Below are positions 49,561 to 57,701 of a stretch of DNA of 64,000 nt, piece after piece. Position 1 is the stretch's first letter; each line of letters opens with the position of its first letter. Location of the stretch: positions 780,112-844,111 of the forward strand of contig CBDBIN010000045.1 in the NCBI GenBank assembly GCA_965206125.1, in the 5' to 3' direction. The position numbers and the translations under genes were made by a program. The stretch is from CAXWPM01 sp965206125. Lineage in GTDB: Bacteria; Acidobacteriota; Terriglobia; 20CM-2-55-15. The notes under the pieces were generated by a model. That model was not told the DNA's origin, made no database searches, and saw nothing but the letters and a program-made list of their open reading frames with translations.

Positions 49561-50994
49561 CTAGCGGATTCCCACGATCCCTATGATCGACTCGTAGAGC
49601 TTCACCGCATCCCATCCCACACCGTGCCGGAAAACGATCCGGGTGTCGTGGATGTGGCCGGCCTGTTCCACGTCGCCTTCGATAACGACAAGGTCGGCGA
49701 TCTTGCCGGATTCGATCGTGCCGACGTCCTCGTCGATCCCGAGGACTTTGGCCCCGTTCGCGCTCATGATCTGCACCACCTCGCTCGGAGTGAAGCCCGC
49801 TTCGAGAAGGAGTTCATAGTTGCGCTGGTCACCCAGTCCCGGCGGAGCTGCGCCATAGCCTGTCGGGTCCACGCCCGCCGCCAAAAGACCGCCGGCCTTC
49901 GAGAAGGCGTACTCGTACTCCATCGCCTTCTTGAGCAGGGCCGGACTCAGTCCCCGGCCGGAGTTGGGATCGGCGCCTCGACGTTGCTCAGAGATCTCGC
50001 GCACTTCGGCCGCAATCTCGGGAGCCAGGACCTCGAAGACCCGCTCGTCGATCGGCTCGCGCCCGGGAACCGAAATCTCGTAGACCACGAGCGTCGACGT
50101 CATCGAAACGTCGTTGTCGATCATGTCCCGGAACGTGGCCTGGACCTCGGGCGAATCGATGTCGAGGTCCGTATAGCCGGCGCGGAAGTTGGGTGGACAG
50201 TCGTCCGGGCGCTTGTTGGGGTCGTACTCGCTGTTGGCGAAGAGGCCGTGCTCGAGGTTGTCGATCCCCAGCGAAACCGCTTCGCGATAGCCAACCGAGC
50301 AGAGGTGCGCGGTGACCTTGACACCGTTGGTATGTGCCGCCTCGATCGCTGCGGAGAGTTCCGCCCTCGAGATCCAGGTATAGGCCTTGAACCAGCTGAC
50401 TCCTTCTTCGGCCCAGTACTGGACCACGCGCCGGGCCTGCTCGGGACCCTCCAGGCGTGTCATCGTCGCTGAACCCTGTTCGCCCGTCAGGTACGGACCG
50501 GTTGTGAACATCGTCGGGCCAATGACGCGGCCGGCATCGATGTCCCGCTTGAGGTTGAGTTCTTCATAGGGCGCGCGGGCGCCTGTAGTCCGGATCGTTG
50601 TCACACCGGACGCCAGGTACAGGCGCGAACCCGAGAACGACAACTGGGCCGCCCGACCACGGCCGCCCGTGTAGTAGCTGTGGTTGTGCAAACCGACGAG
50701 CCCGGGGATCACAGTGTGTCCGGCGAGGTCGTGGACTTCGGCGCCGGGCGGAACACGCACGTCTCCGGTCGCTCCTACAGCGGTGATCCGGTCGCCCTCA
50801 ATGACGATCGTCTGCCCGTCTCTCGCCGGGGCGCCGGTCCCGTCGATCACCTTGACGTTCGTCAGGACTACCGTTGGCGCCTCGACGGCGACAAACTCCT
50901 GCAGTTGTTGCGGTCTTTGGGCTTCGGCCGCGGAGGAGAGCACCGCGGCCGCAATCGCCACAAGCACAAGAACCTTCGTAAAGCGCATCGTCAT
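49561..50994 (-). CDS. Exported amidohydrolase-family protein (imidazolonepropionase-like)
   Basis: 477 residues. Signal MRFTKVLVLVAIAAAVLSSAAEA. Metal-site motifs are GLHNHSYY (HxH), a Lys in WFKAYTW, His in VTAHLCSV, His in NLEHGLF and Asp in LAAGVDPTG. Such exported amidohydrolases hydrolyse peptides, lactones or cyclic amides of unknown identity. ATG 50994 overlaps the multicopper oxidase stop (ATGA), showing that the two were an operon before the oxidase lost its 5' end. Confidence 0.9.
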   Translation of the reverse strand: MTMRFTKVLVLVAIAAAVLSSAAEAQRPQQLQEFVAVEAPTVVLTNVKVIDGTGAPARDGQTIVIEGDRITAVGATGDVRVPPGAEVHDLAGHTVIPGLVGLHNHSYYTGGRGRAAQLSFSGSRLYLASGVTTIRTTGARAPYEELNLKRDIDAGRVIGPTMFTTGPYLTGEQGSATMTRLEGPEQARRVVQYWAEEGVSWFKAYTWISRAELSAAIEAAHTNGVKVTAHLCSVGYREAVSLGIDNLEHGLFANSEYDPNKRPDDCPPNFRAGYTDLDIDSPEVQATFRDMIDNDVSMTSTLVVYEISVPGREPIDERVFEVLAPEIAAEVREISEQRRGADPNSGRGLSPALLKKAMEYEYAFSKAGGLLAAGVDPTGYGAAPPGLGDQRNYELLLEAGFTPSEVVQIMSANGAKVLGIDEDVGTIESGKIADLVVIEGDVEQAGHIHDTRIVFRHGVGWDAVKLYESIIGIVGIR

Positions 50995-52079
50995 TGTCCT
51001 TCGACCTCCATTACAAATTTCATGCCGGATTCCAGGTGCTCCGCGATATGACAGTGGACCATCCAGCTTCCCGGGTTCGACAACTCCAGCAGTATGTCCG
51101 TCGTCGAGCCTGTGGGCAACAAAACCGTGTCCTTCCAGACCAGGTTGTCGTTCGCCACTCCGTTCTGCTCCAGGACCAGGAAACGCTGGCCGTGGATGTG
51201 GAGCGGGTGCTGCATTGCATGGAACGAGTCCCGTTCGTTGACGATCCGGATCTTGACGACATCACCGACGCGGAAACTCCAGTCGATATCCATGTTGTCG
51301 GCGCCTGCAACGGGATCCCGGAGAATCCAGGCAACTTCTTCCCCGGTCGAGGCCCAATTCATCATGGGCATGGTCCCGGTCCACTCGACGGGATTGAAAT
51401 AGATCCAGTCATACGCCATGGATTGCTCGACGGGGAGCGGAAGGTCTTCCACTTCCAGCAACAGGACCAGTTCGTGGTCTACCGGTTTGTCGAACAGATG
51501 GCGGTAGGCATCGATCTCGGCGACGACCGCGGTGTGCTCGCGCACGGTTTCGAAGGTCCCCGAGTAGTCGGGATCCGTCGCGCGATCGGACACGTCGATG
51601 GTTCCCAGCGTCGTCATCTCGGGCAGGAAGACGCCCTGGCGATGGTTGATGCCCTGGACGTGGTTGACCATGAGATAACGCCCCGACTCGGGAAACCTGA
51701 CTTCCACGACGTATCGTTCCGCGGGCGCAATCACCGCGTTCCGCTCGACGGCCTCGCGTTCGAAGCGGCCCACGTCGGAGCCGACCACCTTCATCGGCAG
51801 TATTGCTTCTGTCTCATCGGCATCAGGATCTTCACGTCGGAAAGACAGGTTGAAAGTGCGCGTGTTCGACGTGTTCGTGAGGAAGAGCCGGACAACCTCG
51901 CCGCGATTGACCTGGAGCGAATAGTCGGGTTCGCCGTTCACCAGGAACACGTTCCCGAAGCGGCCCATCAACATGTAGTTAGCCGACTCGTCTCCGAAGG
52001 AAAGATCACCCCTGGCACCTCGACTATCGCGATATGTATGAACCCGTTTTCCCACCCAGGTGACATTTTTATTGAACAC
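50991..52079 (-). CDS. Multicopper oxidase, N-terminally truncated
   Basis: 362-codon frame. Homology to multicopper oxidases starts around RGARGDLSFGDESANYMLM. The preceding 20 codons are encoded by a transposon end. Cupredoxin domains 2 and 3 are intact, with copper motifs HPLHIHGQRF and HCHIAEHLESGM (type 1 and trinuclear ligands). Domain 1 and its two HxH motifs, as well as any signal peptide, are missing. It cannot form a complete trinuclear site and is probably non-functional. Confidence 0.8.
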   Translation of the reverse strand: MFNKNVTWVGKRVHTYRDSRGARGDLSFGDESANYMLMGRFGNVFLVNGEPDYSLQVNRGEVVRLFLTNTSNTRTFNLSFRREDPDADETEAILPMKVVGSDVGRFEREAVERNAVIAPAERYVVEVRFPESGRYLMVNHVQGINHRQGVFLPEMTTLGTIDVSDRATDPDYSGTFETVREHTAVVAEIDAYRHLFDKPVDHELVLLLEVEDLPLPVEQSMAYDWIYFNPVEWTGTMPMMNWASTGEEVAWILRDPVAGADNMDIDWSFRVGDVVKIRIVNERDSFHAMQHPLHIHGQRFLVLEQNGVANDNLVWKDTVLLPTGSTTDILLELSNPGSWMVHCHIAEHLESGMKFVMEVEGQ

Positions 52080-52176
52080 TTACCGTGACATTTTCATTGG
52101 ACAGCAACAACAAACAGTCACGTGTGTAGTTGTTCAATGATTCTGTCACCCATTAACTGTTCAGTGAAAATGTCAC
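52060..52176. mobile_element. Miniature element made of two transposon ends
   Basis: Four copies of a 19-bp motif. Two are direct (52060-52078 and 52085-52103, GTGACATTTTxATTGxACA) and two are inverted (52131-52149 and 52158-52176, TGTTCAxTGAxxxTGTCAC). The copies within each end are 25-27 bp apart, and only 27 bp separates the two ends. This matches the multiple terminal repeats of IS21-like elements with the transposase genes deleted. It interrupts the multicopper oxidase gene. Confidence 0.65.
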
Positions 52177-52282
52177 GTCGGCGAACAGTGGACGGTAGGG
52201 GGATCGAACCACCGGCGCACTGGGCGGGCCGGGTGGCACATTAGAGGCGTGGCACCCCGACCGCCTACATTGATCAGGCTTG

Positions 52283-52300
52283 TTGAGAGTTTTCTCTCAA
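52283..52300. terminator. Hairpin downstream of the LamG-nuclease gene
   Basis: TTGAGAG / CTCTCAA with a TTTT loop, 38 bp after the stop of the minus-strand gene; a small CCCC/GGGG hairpin precedes it. Possible weak terminator. Confidence 0.35.
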
Positions 52301-52337
52301 ACAATCCCCCAGCAGGGGCGTCCTTTCATACTGCGAC

Positions 52338-54302
52338 TTATCGGGACTCGAACGCTTCTTGTTTCCCGGAGCTCAGGATAGGCATCCGCTCCTTCTTGCC
52401 CGGGGACCACTTCAGACCAAACGTCGCCCGGATCAGGTAATGGTCGGAAGGGAAACCTATGGGCCAGGTGGTGATCAGCCTGGTTGACGTGCTCTGCAAG
52501 CTGGCACCCTTGTAGTAGAGCTGATCGATCCGTCGGCCGCTTCGATGGCTGGCTCCGGGAAACCTCTGGACATCCGGATAGCGGCTGCGAAAAGCGTCGA
52601 TGAAACCGGCATCCAGCATCGCTCGGGAAGCTATGCTGCTGCCGCCATCGGTATGCGGGACGGCATTGAAATCGCCCGCGAAGATGACCGGTGTTGCGGC
52701 TGACCCGGCGAATCTACTTTGGTGAAACTCGAACACGTCGGGGAATTGCTCCATGCCGTACCAATTTGACATGACCCACAGATCCTGCGTCTTGCTGATC
52801 GCGATCCTGGCACCGACATTCATGAAGGGTGAATCTTCTTGAACGTACAGCTCCTTGATCGGGTACCGGCTGAGCACCGAGATATTGGCGCCCTGGTTCA
52901 GGTAGTCCCAATCAACGGTGGTCGCGAAGTAATAGCCCAGCTCCGCCGCGATGAAATCACCCGATGAGTAGGTCTCTTGCATCATCACGATGTCGACGTT
53001 TTCCCGTTCGAGGATTTGCGCGATCGCCACTCTCGAGCCCCAACCGTGTTCTTCAATGGTGAAGTGCTTACCACCATGGAAGATGTTCCAGTCGCCCGCT
53101 GTGATCGAGGTGAGCTCTTCGGCGAGTTCGGGAATAGCGGGTTTGAAGTACGCCGCGTAGGAATCCAGCACTTCCTCGGCCGACAGCACACGACCCCAGA
53201 TCGCCAGGTTGTCGATGTCGAAATCGGTCGGATACAACCGCTCGCGTTCGGTGAACGCTCGGGCGGCTCGATCGTCGATGGTCACCTCGCCATTCACCAG
53301 GGAAAAGATCTTCAGTAGCGGCGCAGCCTCCATGAAGCTGAACGCCTGGTGGGTTGTGTAAGGGCTTTGCATCAATTCAGATTCGATCTCGGAAACCCTC
53401 TCGAAGTCGACGGCTCGCATCGATTCGATAAAAGCTGCCCCGTCCGCACCAAGAGCCTCGGCTCGTTGACTCACTTTCTCGTCGAATAACCGTCGGGGTT
53501 CGACGATCAGGTTTACGAACTCCCCGGGTTCGACTTCGCTCAAACCGAGGGTGTTGAACGCGTCGACCATCTCCTGCAGCTTCCTGGCCCCTCGGTAGAT
53601 CGCCGGGACAATCTCCGGCTGCGGACTCGCCTCCGTTGCTGCCCACCCGACAACCAGCGGTTGGCTACTGATAAAATCGAATCCGGTGGAATCTTCTACG
53701 TTGTAGACCACCTTGTTGTCCCCGTCGTAAAACAACCGAACTTCCGAGAGTGCGCTGTCGTAGGTCATGGTGAGCTGATGCCATCTCCCGTCGTTGAGTG
53801 GCATGCGCCCGCCGTTGTCGCGCTCATAAGTAATCCGCCGCGCGCCTGAACCCATGTTCCAGGCCCAGGTGCCGTCGGAGATGTAGAACACCCAACCCGA
53901 TTGCTTTTGCGAAGCGAGGCTATTGTCCTCGAACACTTTCTGCGAAAGCATGACCATTCGCGATTCGGGCCCCACTGTCGTCCTCAGCCAGTACTGAACC
54001 GAAAAGTCCTCGCTTCGATCGAACGGCAGGTTGGCGCGTTGAAGTGTCAGAGTCGCCGCAGTGTCGCCGGAGGTCAGACTCAATGCCAGACCCTCGAGGC
54101 CCTCGACGAACGAGGCGGTTTCGCGGATCGATCCACTGACCGACGTTCCGGCCGTGTTGTCGACGTTGCCGTCGAACGTGAAGTGCGCGATACGCTCGAT
54201 TCCTCTGAGCGGCGGCGCTTGCCGAGATTGCGCGTACAGGCCCCCGCCGGGCAGAAGGAGACCGCCAATGAGCGAGACTACGGTCCAGGTTACGAGACGC
54301 AT
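52338..54302 (-). CDS. Exported LamG-like / endonuclease-exonuclease-phosphatase fusion protein
   Basis: 654 residues. Signal MRLVTWTVVSLIGGLLLPGGGLYA. Residues about 30-210 form a LamG/concanavalin-like domain (IAHFTFDGNVDNTAG, FSVQYWLRTT, RWHQLTMTYD, VRLFYDGD). A helical linker follows, and the LamG-type repeat resumes near 370 (DFDIDNLAIWGRVLSAEEVLDSY). From about 400 an EEP nuclease/phosphatase domain carries SITAGDWNIFHGG, IVMMQETYSS, IFAGDFNAVPHTDGG and FPSDHYLIRATF. These supply the Asn, Glu, Asp-Asn and Asp-His of the catalytic set. It may be an extracellular nuclease or phosphodiesterase with a carbohydrate-binding module. Confidence 0.82.
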   Translation of the reverse strand: MRLVTWTVVSLIGGLLLPGGGLYAQSRQAPPLRGIERIAHFTFDGNVDNTAGTSVSGSIRETASFVEGLEGLALSLTSGDTAATLTLQRANLPFDRSEDFSVQYWLRTTVGPESRMVMLSQKVFEDNSLASQKQSGWVFYISDGTWAWNMGSGARRITYERDNGGRMPLNDGRWHQLTMTYDSALSEVRLFYDGDNKVVYNVEDSTGFDFISSQPLVVGWAATEASPQPEIVPAIYRGARKLQEMVDAFNTLGLSEVEPGEFVNLIVEPRRLFDEKVSQRAEALGADGAAFIESMRAVDFERVSEIESELMQSPYTTHQAFSFMEAAPLLKIFSLVNGEVTIDDRAARAFTERERLYPTDFDIDNLAIWGRVLSAEEVLDSYAAYFKPAIPELAEELTSITAGDWNIFHGGKHFTIEEHGWGSRVAIAQILERENVDIVMMQETYSSGDFIAAELGYYFATTVDWDYLNQGANISVLSRYPIKELYVQEDSPFMNVGARIAISKTQDLWVMSNWYGMEQFPDVFEFHQSRFAGSAATPVIFAGDFNAVPHTDGGSSIASRAMLDAGFIDAFRSRYPDVQRFPGASHRSGRRIDQLYYKGASLQSTSTRLITTWPIGFPSDHYLIRATFGLKWSPGKKERMPILSSGKQEAFESR

Positions 54303-54511
54303 GGGTCAATCGTAGGCATTGACTACCGGCCGAGTCAACGGCGTTGGTGCATGGATCGTAGGCTTGAGGTCGATCAAGGGTCCAGCTCTCCCAGGGTGGT
54401 CTGGGTTTTGCGGGTGCTGGCACGCATCGGCGTGATGGTCGGACGTGTAGTGCATGAGTTTGGACATAGACTTGCGTCAGCCTCCCGGATGGCGACCCGT
54501 CGGTTCCCGAA

Positions 54512-55573
54512 TCACCGCCTCTTGTCGTCTTTCTTGATGCGCCGCACCATCTTTGAAAAGCGACGCTCGTGGGCTCTCAGCTTGTGTGATTCTGCCTGCC
54601 GATTCTGGTGACTCTCCAGTTCCTTTCTCATCTTCATGAAGCTCGCATAACGATCGGACGCGACGCGCCCCTGTTCTAAACCGGCCAGGACCGCGCAATC
54701 GGGCTCCGTTTCGTGTCTGCAATCTCGAAAGCGGCAATGTGGGGCCAATGCCACAATTTCAGGAAAAGTCTCACACAGACGACCCGGGTCGCCCAACAGT
54801 TGCAGCTCCCGCAGTCCAGGCGTGTCGATGATGGCTCCGCCCCCGGACAGAGCGAACAGTTCGCGTCGCGTCGTGATGTGCCGTCCTCTGGAGTCGGCCT
54901 CCCGAACCGAACCGACGCGCTGGAAATCCACACCGAGAATCCGGTTGGCCAGCGTCGATTTGCCCGCTCCGGAAGAACCGACGAACGCAGCCGTTTGTCC
55001 GGCCGCCCAATAACGACTGAGCACCTCGACCCCGGTTCCTCGATACGCGCTGATCGTGTGGACGTCGGCGCTGCCCGCAAACTCTTCGGCGCGCCGAATT
55101 GCATCGTCAACTTCGGCACACAGGTCCACCTTGTTGAGCACGACTACCGGAGACGCCCCACTTTCCCAGATAAGCGAAAGATAGCGCTCCAGGCGGCGCA
55201 CATTGAAGTCCCCATCCAGCCCTGTCACGACCAGGATGGTGTCCACGTTGGCTGCCAACGACTGCTCTTCCACCCGAAGTCCGGCAGCCTGGCGGGACAG
55301 ACAGCTCTTGCGGGGCAGCACCGCATCGATGATGAATCGGTCCTCATGTGGCCGCACAGCGACCCAGTCGCCGATAACGGGAAACTCCGAGACTGAGGCG
55401 ACGCGATAACGCATGCGGCCCGGAACGGATGCCCGCACCTCACCCCGACGGCCGATCACGCTGTAGAACTCCCGGTCATGGCGGTTAATCCGAGCCGGCT
55501 CCAGCGAGGGATCGTCCAACTCCGTCAAGTGAAAATCAAGCGCCACGCTCCATCCGATGTCCTCTAACTTCAT
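54512..55573 (-). CDS. rsgA: Ribosome small-subunit-dependent GTPase A
   Basis: 353 residues from ATG 55573 (CGGAG 7 nt upstream; an open frame extends to 55684). N-terminal OB fold. The circularly permuted GTPase has G4 (NKVD, residues 147-150) before G1 (GSSGAGKST, 199-207), and G3 is DTPG. The C-terminal zinc module reads CRFRDCRHETEPDC. RsgA helps mature the 30S subunit. A basic C-terminal tail (RFSKMVRRIKKDDKRR) may contact rRNA. Confidence 0.95.
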   Translation of the reverse strand: MKLEDIGWSVALDFHLTELDDPSLEPARINRHDREFYSVIGRRGEVRASVPGRMRYRVASVSEFPVIGDWVAVRPHEDRFIIDAVLPRKSCLSRQAAGLRVEEQSLAANVDTILVVTGLDGDFNVRRLERYLSLIWESGASPVVVLNKVDLCAEVDDAIRRAEEFAGSADVHTISAYRGTGVEVLSRYWAAGQTAAFVGSSGAGKSTLANRILGVDFQRVGSVREADSRGRHITTRRELFALSGGGAIIDTPGLRELQLLGDPGRLCETFPEIVALAPHCRFRDCRHETEPDCAVLAGLEQGRVASDRYASFMKMRKELESHQNRQAESHKLRAHERRFSKMVRRIKKDDKRR

Positions 55574-56066
55574 AGCGAACTCCGTTCTGTTTGTGACAGC
55601 GGACGTCCAAGCGAACGCACGCCGACCACCGATCAAATCTTTGTAGGGGAAGGAGTTATGGGACGGGATCCGCAGGGCGCACAACTCTGTTTGCGACGAT
55701 AGAGCGACCGCTTAAAGGATTCCCGTCTTAGAGGACAAGGGCTGACATAAAAGTCTCTTCGAGGCCATCGAGCCTCAGCAGGAGCGTAGCACGATCCCGA
55801 GGATCGGACGGGAGATGTTTTTAGTCAGTCGGCTGGTGAGAGTTGGCACCCTTCCGATACTGCGACTTTACAGTCATGTGGATTGAGACGCCTTTCGATA
55901 CGCAGACTGCCGAGCGAATCGGAGAGTTTGCGAAGGGCAGCCTGGCTAACGCTCAGCATCAGCGGCGGCGCGGAGCGCGGTCCGTTGTTCACCTGTAGAC
56001 GAGCCTTGTGCCATCGGTGAAACCTATCCGAAACCGCACCTTGCCGTTGTGCTCGGCTGGATCGGT
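55574..56066. other. Gene-poor interval between rsgA and the cassette region
   Basis: I see no convincing gene here. There is a short inverted repeat GATCCCGAGGATC near 55792-55804 and several weak hairpins. A GTTAGCC on the minus strand near 55945 resembles an attC end, but no matching partner arm was found. One open frame (55825-56175, minus) overlaps the membrane-protein gene and has no coding character I recognise. Confidence 0.5.
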
Positions 56067-56678
56067 TCAGCGTCGCTTCGCTCCGGTGTCCAGCGGGAGC
56101 CGGTCGAAGCCTCCATGGAGGACGAGGGGCTTCGGCGGCCAACCGAGGGGCTTGCCCGTGTCGGCATCCTCGCAACGGGCGAGCTCGATGTCGAAGCTGC
56201 CGCTGAGTTCACGGGACTCGGCCAGCGCGGTGGTGCTGAGCGTACCGATGGCTGGATCGCCGGGCCGGCACCGCACCCTCCGGAGGCGCTCCTCGAACAT
56301 GAGCTCGAAGACCACCTGGGTCTCGGGGGTCACCCGGCCGTCAGCGTCGAGGACGAGGACCAGATCCCAGTCGTCAGCGCCGAGTTCGAGGCGCGCGGGG
56401 CCGACGCTGCCGATGGAGGCGCCAGCGCTCGTCGATTCGAACCCCAGGTACGCCTCGAGCCCAAAGAGCTGTGGCGGAACGATCCCGCCGAGCGGCAGGC
56501 CGAGGCGCGGCCGGATGATCTGCACCACGAACGCCGGGCCCGACGAGGACCCCGGAACGATGGTGGCGACCGGACGATCCGGCCGATACACGACGAGGGA
56601 GAAGTAGACGACGACGGCAAAGCCGGCCAGCAGCCCCAGCGGGAGAAGGATCCAAGACGGTTTGCGCTCATGTGTCAT
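56067..56678 (-). CDS. Membrane-anchored hypothetical protein in the cassette region
   Basis: 203 residues from ATG 56678. One N-terminal membrane helix (SWILLPLGLLAGFAVVVYFSLVVY), then a soluble domain with PGSSSGPAFVVQIIRPRLGLPLGGI, LELGADDWDLVLVLDADGRVTPETQVVFELMFEE and a Pro-rich C-terminus. I recognise no family. It starts 26 bp after attC site 1 on the minus strand, the normal place for a cassette ORF, but no attC is clear after its stop. Confidence 0.62.
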   Translation of the reverse strand: MTHERKPSWILLPLGLLAGFAVVVYFSLVVYRPDRPVATIVPGSSSGPAFVVQIIRPRLGLPLGGIVPPQLFGLEAYLGFESTSAGASIGSVGPARLELGADDWDLVLVLDADGRVTPETQVVFELMFEERLRRVRCRPGDPAIGTLSTTALAESRELSGSFDIELARCEDADTGKPLGWPPKPLVLHGGFDRLPLDTGAKRR

Positions 56679-56704
56679 GAACGAGTCGCTCTTCGGTCTT
56701 GTCC

Positions 56705-56795
56705 GCCCAACGGTTTGTGGCTCACCTGCGGCGGCCACTCCACTTCAACTCAAACAAACACTGTGGCCGCCGTCTGGTGCAGCCGCTTGTTGGGC
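56705..56795 (-). other. attC site 1 (integron cassette recombination site)
   Basis: Bounded by GCCCAAC (56705-56711) and GTTGGGC (56789-56795), fitting RYYYAAC...GTTRRRY. The arms pair strongly (GCGGCGGCCAC with GTGGCCGCC) around a central loop, with an unpaired extra G on the arm that is 5' on the minus strand. That asymmetry orients the cassettes leftward. The site sits 13 bp after the stop of the ORF at 56809-57018. Confidence 0.75.
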
Positions 56796-56808
56796 AGCTA
56801 CGTTCGCA

Positions 56809-57018
56809 TCAAGTGTCGTGGTCGTCGTCAGGTTCGGCCACGGACACGGCGGCCCCTCCGCGTTTCGGATTGGGTTTTACCCGTACAGGTCGGAGCGCAA
56901 ACTCGTCAGGAGGCAGTCCGGCTGGTGGTCGTCGCCACCAAGTCTTCAGTGAACGTGCCAACCGACCGATCTTGGATAGCACTGCGTGAAGCATGAGCCT
57001 TCTCTCAAGAGCTGCCAC
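56809..57018 (-). CDS. Small integron cassette protein
   Basis: 69 residues. A basic N-terminal half (RLARSLKTWWRRPPAGLPP) is followed by FALRPVRVKPNPKRGGAAVSVAEPDDDHD. Short proteins with this Arg/Pro-rich plus acidic-tail composition are common in environmental cassettes as I recall, with unknown role. The ORF lies between attC sites 2 and 1 and ends just before site 1, the standard cassette arrangement. Confidence 0.6.
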   Translation of the reverse strand: MAALERRLMLHAVLSKIGRLARSLKTWWRRPPAGLPPDEFALRPVRVKPNPKRGGAAVSVAEPDDDHDT

Positions 57019-57045
57019 GGAACGTCACTGCTTTAGGCTTGTCTG

Positions 57046-57108
57046 CCCAACGGTTTGGCAATTAAGACTGCCGGCACAGCCGGTCAGTCTGCAATGGCTT
57101 GTTGGCTG
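57046..57108 (-). other. attC site 2 (integron cassette recombination site)
   Basis: GCCCAAC (57046-57052) at one edge and GTTGGCT (57102-57108) at the other. The inner arms pair (AAGACTGCCGGC with GCCGGTCAGTCT, with a bulge). It is shorter than site 1. The edge CTTGTCTGCCCAACGGTTTG is almost identical to that of site 1. It lies 7 bp after the acetyltransferase stop. Confidence 0.72.
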
Positions 57109-57115
57109 GCCTGGC

Positions 57116-57559
57116 TCACAGTGACTTGATGAAGCAACGCACTATTCCGGTCTCCGTGAAACCCACGGCGCCGTGTGCTGCGGCACTTTCAAGATTGTCG
57201 ACCTCAGCGTCGGAGCCAAGCTCAACACACCCATGGGAACGAGCCCAGGTTTCCGCAGCGTCAATCAAGGCGGCGCCAACACCGTTCCGTCGTGCAACCG
57301 GCTCAACATACCAGCCTTCGACGAACGCAACACGATCAGTCTTGCAGCCTTCTGCGTAAGCGCGTATCGACAACTCTGTGAAGCCGATCGCCCGACCTTG
57401 TTCATCGAACGCCAGGAGAACTTCCAGCGGCTCCTTGGCTTCGCCCTTGAAGTAGCGCTCAATGTCACGAACGTGGTCGTTGGACTCAGTCGGCCAGAGG
57501 GTTTGACGCATCTGCTCCCAAGTAGCTCGATCGCGGTCGGCAACTGGTCGTATCTCCAT
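57116..57559 (-). CDS. AAC(6')-like GNAT acetyltransferase, integron cassette gene
   Basis: 147 residues of the GNAT fold. The sequence follows aminoglycoside 6'-N-acetyltransferases of the AAC(6')-Ic/Id/If group: MEIRPVADRDRATWEQMRQTLWP, then IGFTELSIRAYAEGC, FVEGWYVEPVARRNGVGAALIDAAETWARSHGC (CoA-binding R/Q-x-x-G-x-G/A region, split), ELGSDAEVDN and GFTETGIVRCFIKSL. It probably acetylates an aminoglycoside or a related amine. The ATG lies next to a boundary sequence (57561-57575, GTTAGCTGGACAAGG on the minus strand) resembling those at attC sites. It is one complete cassette with attC site 2. Confidence 0.8.
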   Translation of the reverse strand: MEIRPVADRDRATWEQMRQTLWPTESNDHVRDIERYFKGEAKEPLEVLLAFDEQGRAIGFTELSIRAYAEGCKTDRVAFVEGWYVEPVARRNGVGAALIDAAETWARSHGCVELGSDAEVDNLESAAAHGAVGFTETGIVRCFIKSL

Positions 57560-57679
57560 GCCTTGTCCAGCTAACTAAGTACTAGCTAGTTCCGTATAGC
57601 ACTCCAAGCCCCGCCTGTTCAGGCTTGGTAACCACGCCACGGATGGAGCAAAGAACCAGTGTGGGGTTAGTACCTCAAT

Positions 57680-57701
57680 GTATATACCTATAGGTATATA
57701 C
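57680..57701. repeat. 22-bp perfect AT-rich palindrome at a permease truncation point
   Basis: TATATACCTA followed by its reverse complement, flanked by G and C. It lies between the cassette boundary and the point where permease homology begins, so it probably marks an insertion or recombination junction. Confidence 0.5.

Noticed and set aside
52195..52230. tRNA-like 3' end on the minus strand (GGTGGTTCGATCCCCC followed by ACCGTCC)
   Set aside because: The T arm has a mismatch, CCA is replaced by CTG, and no D arm, anticodon arm or 5' acceptor strand could be found upstream. At best it is a decayed attachment-site fragment.
55920..56066. Possible third attC after the membrane-anchored protein
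   Set aside because: A GTTAGCC-like end is present near 55945 on the minus strand, but no matching RYYYAAC arm or stem was found.
55825..56175. Open frame of 116 codons on the minus strand
   Set aside because: Half of it overlaps the membrane-anchored protein gene in another frame; the rest has no coding signature or ribosome site.
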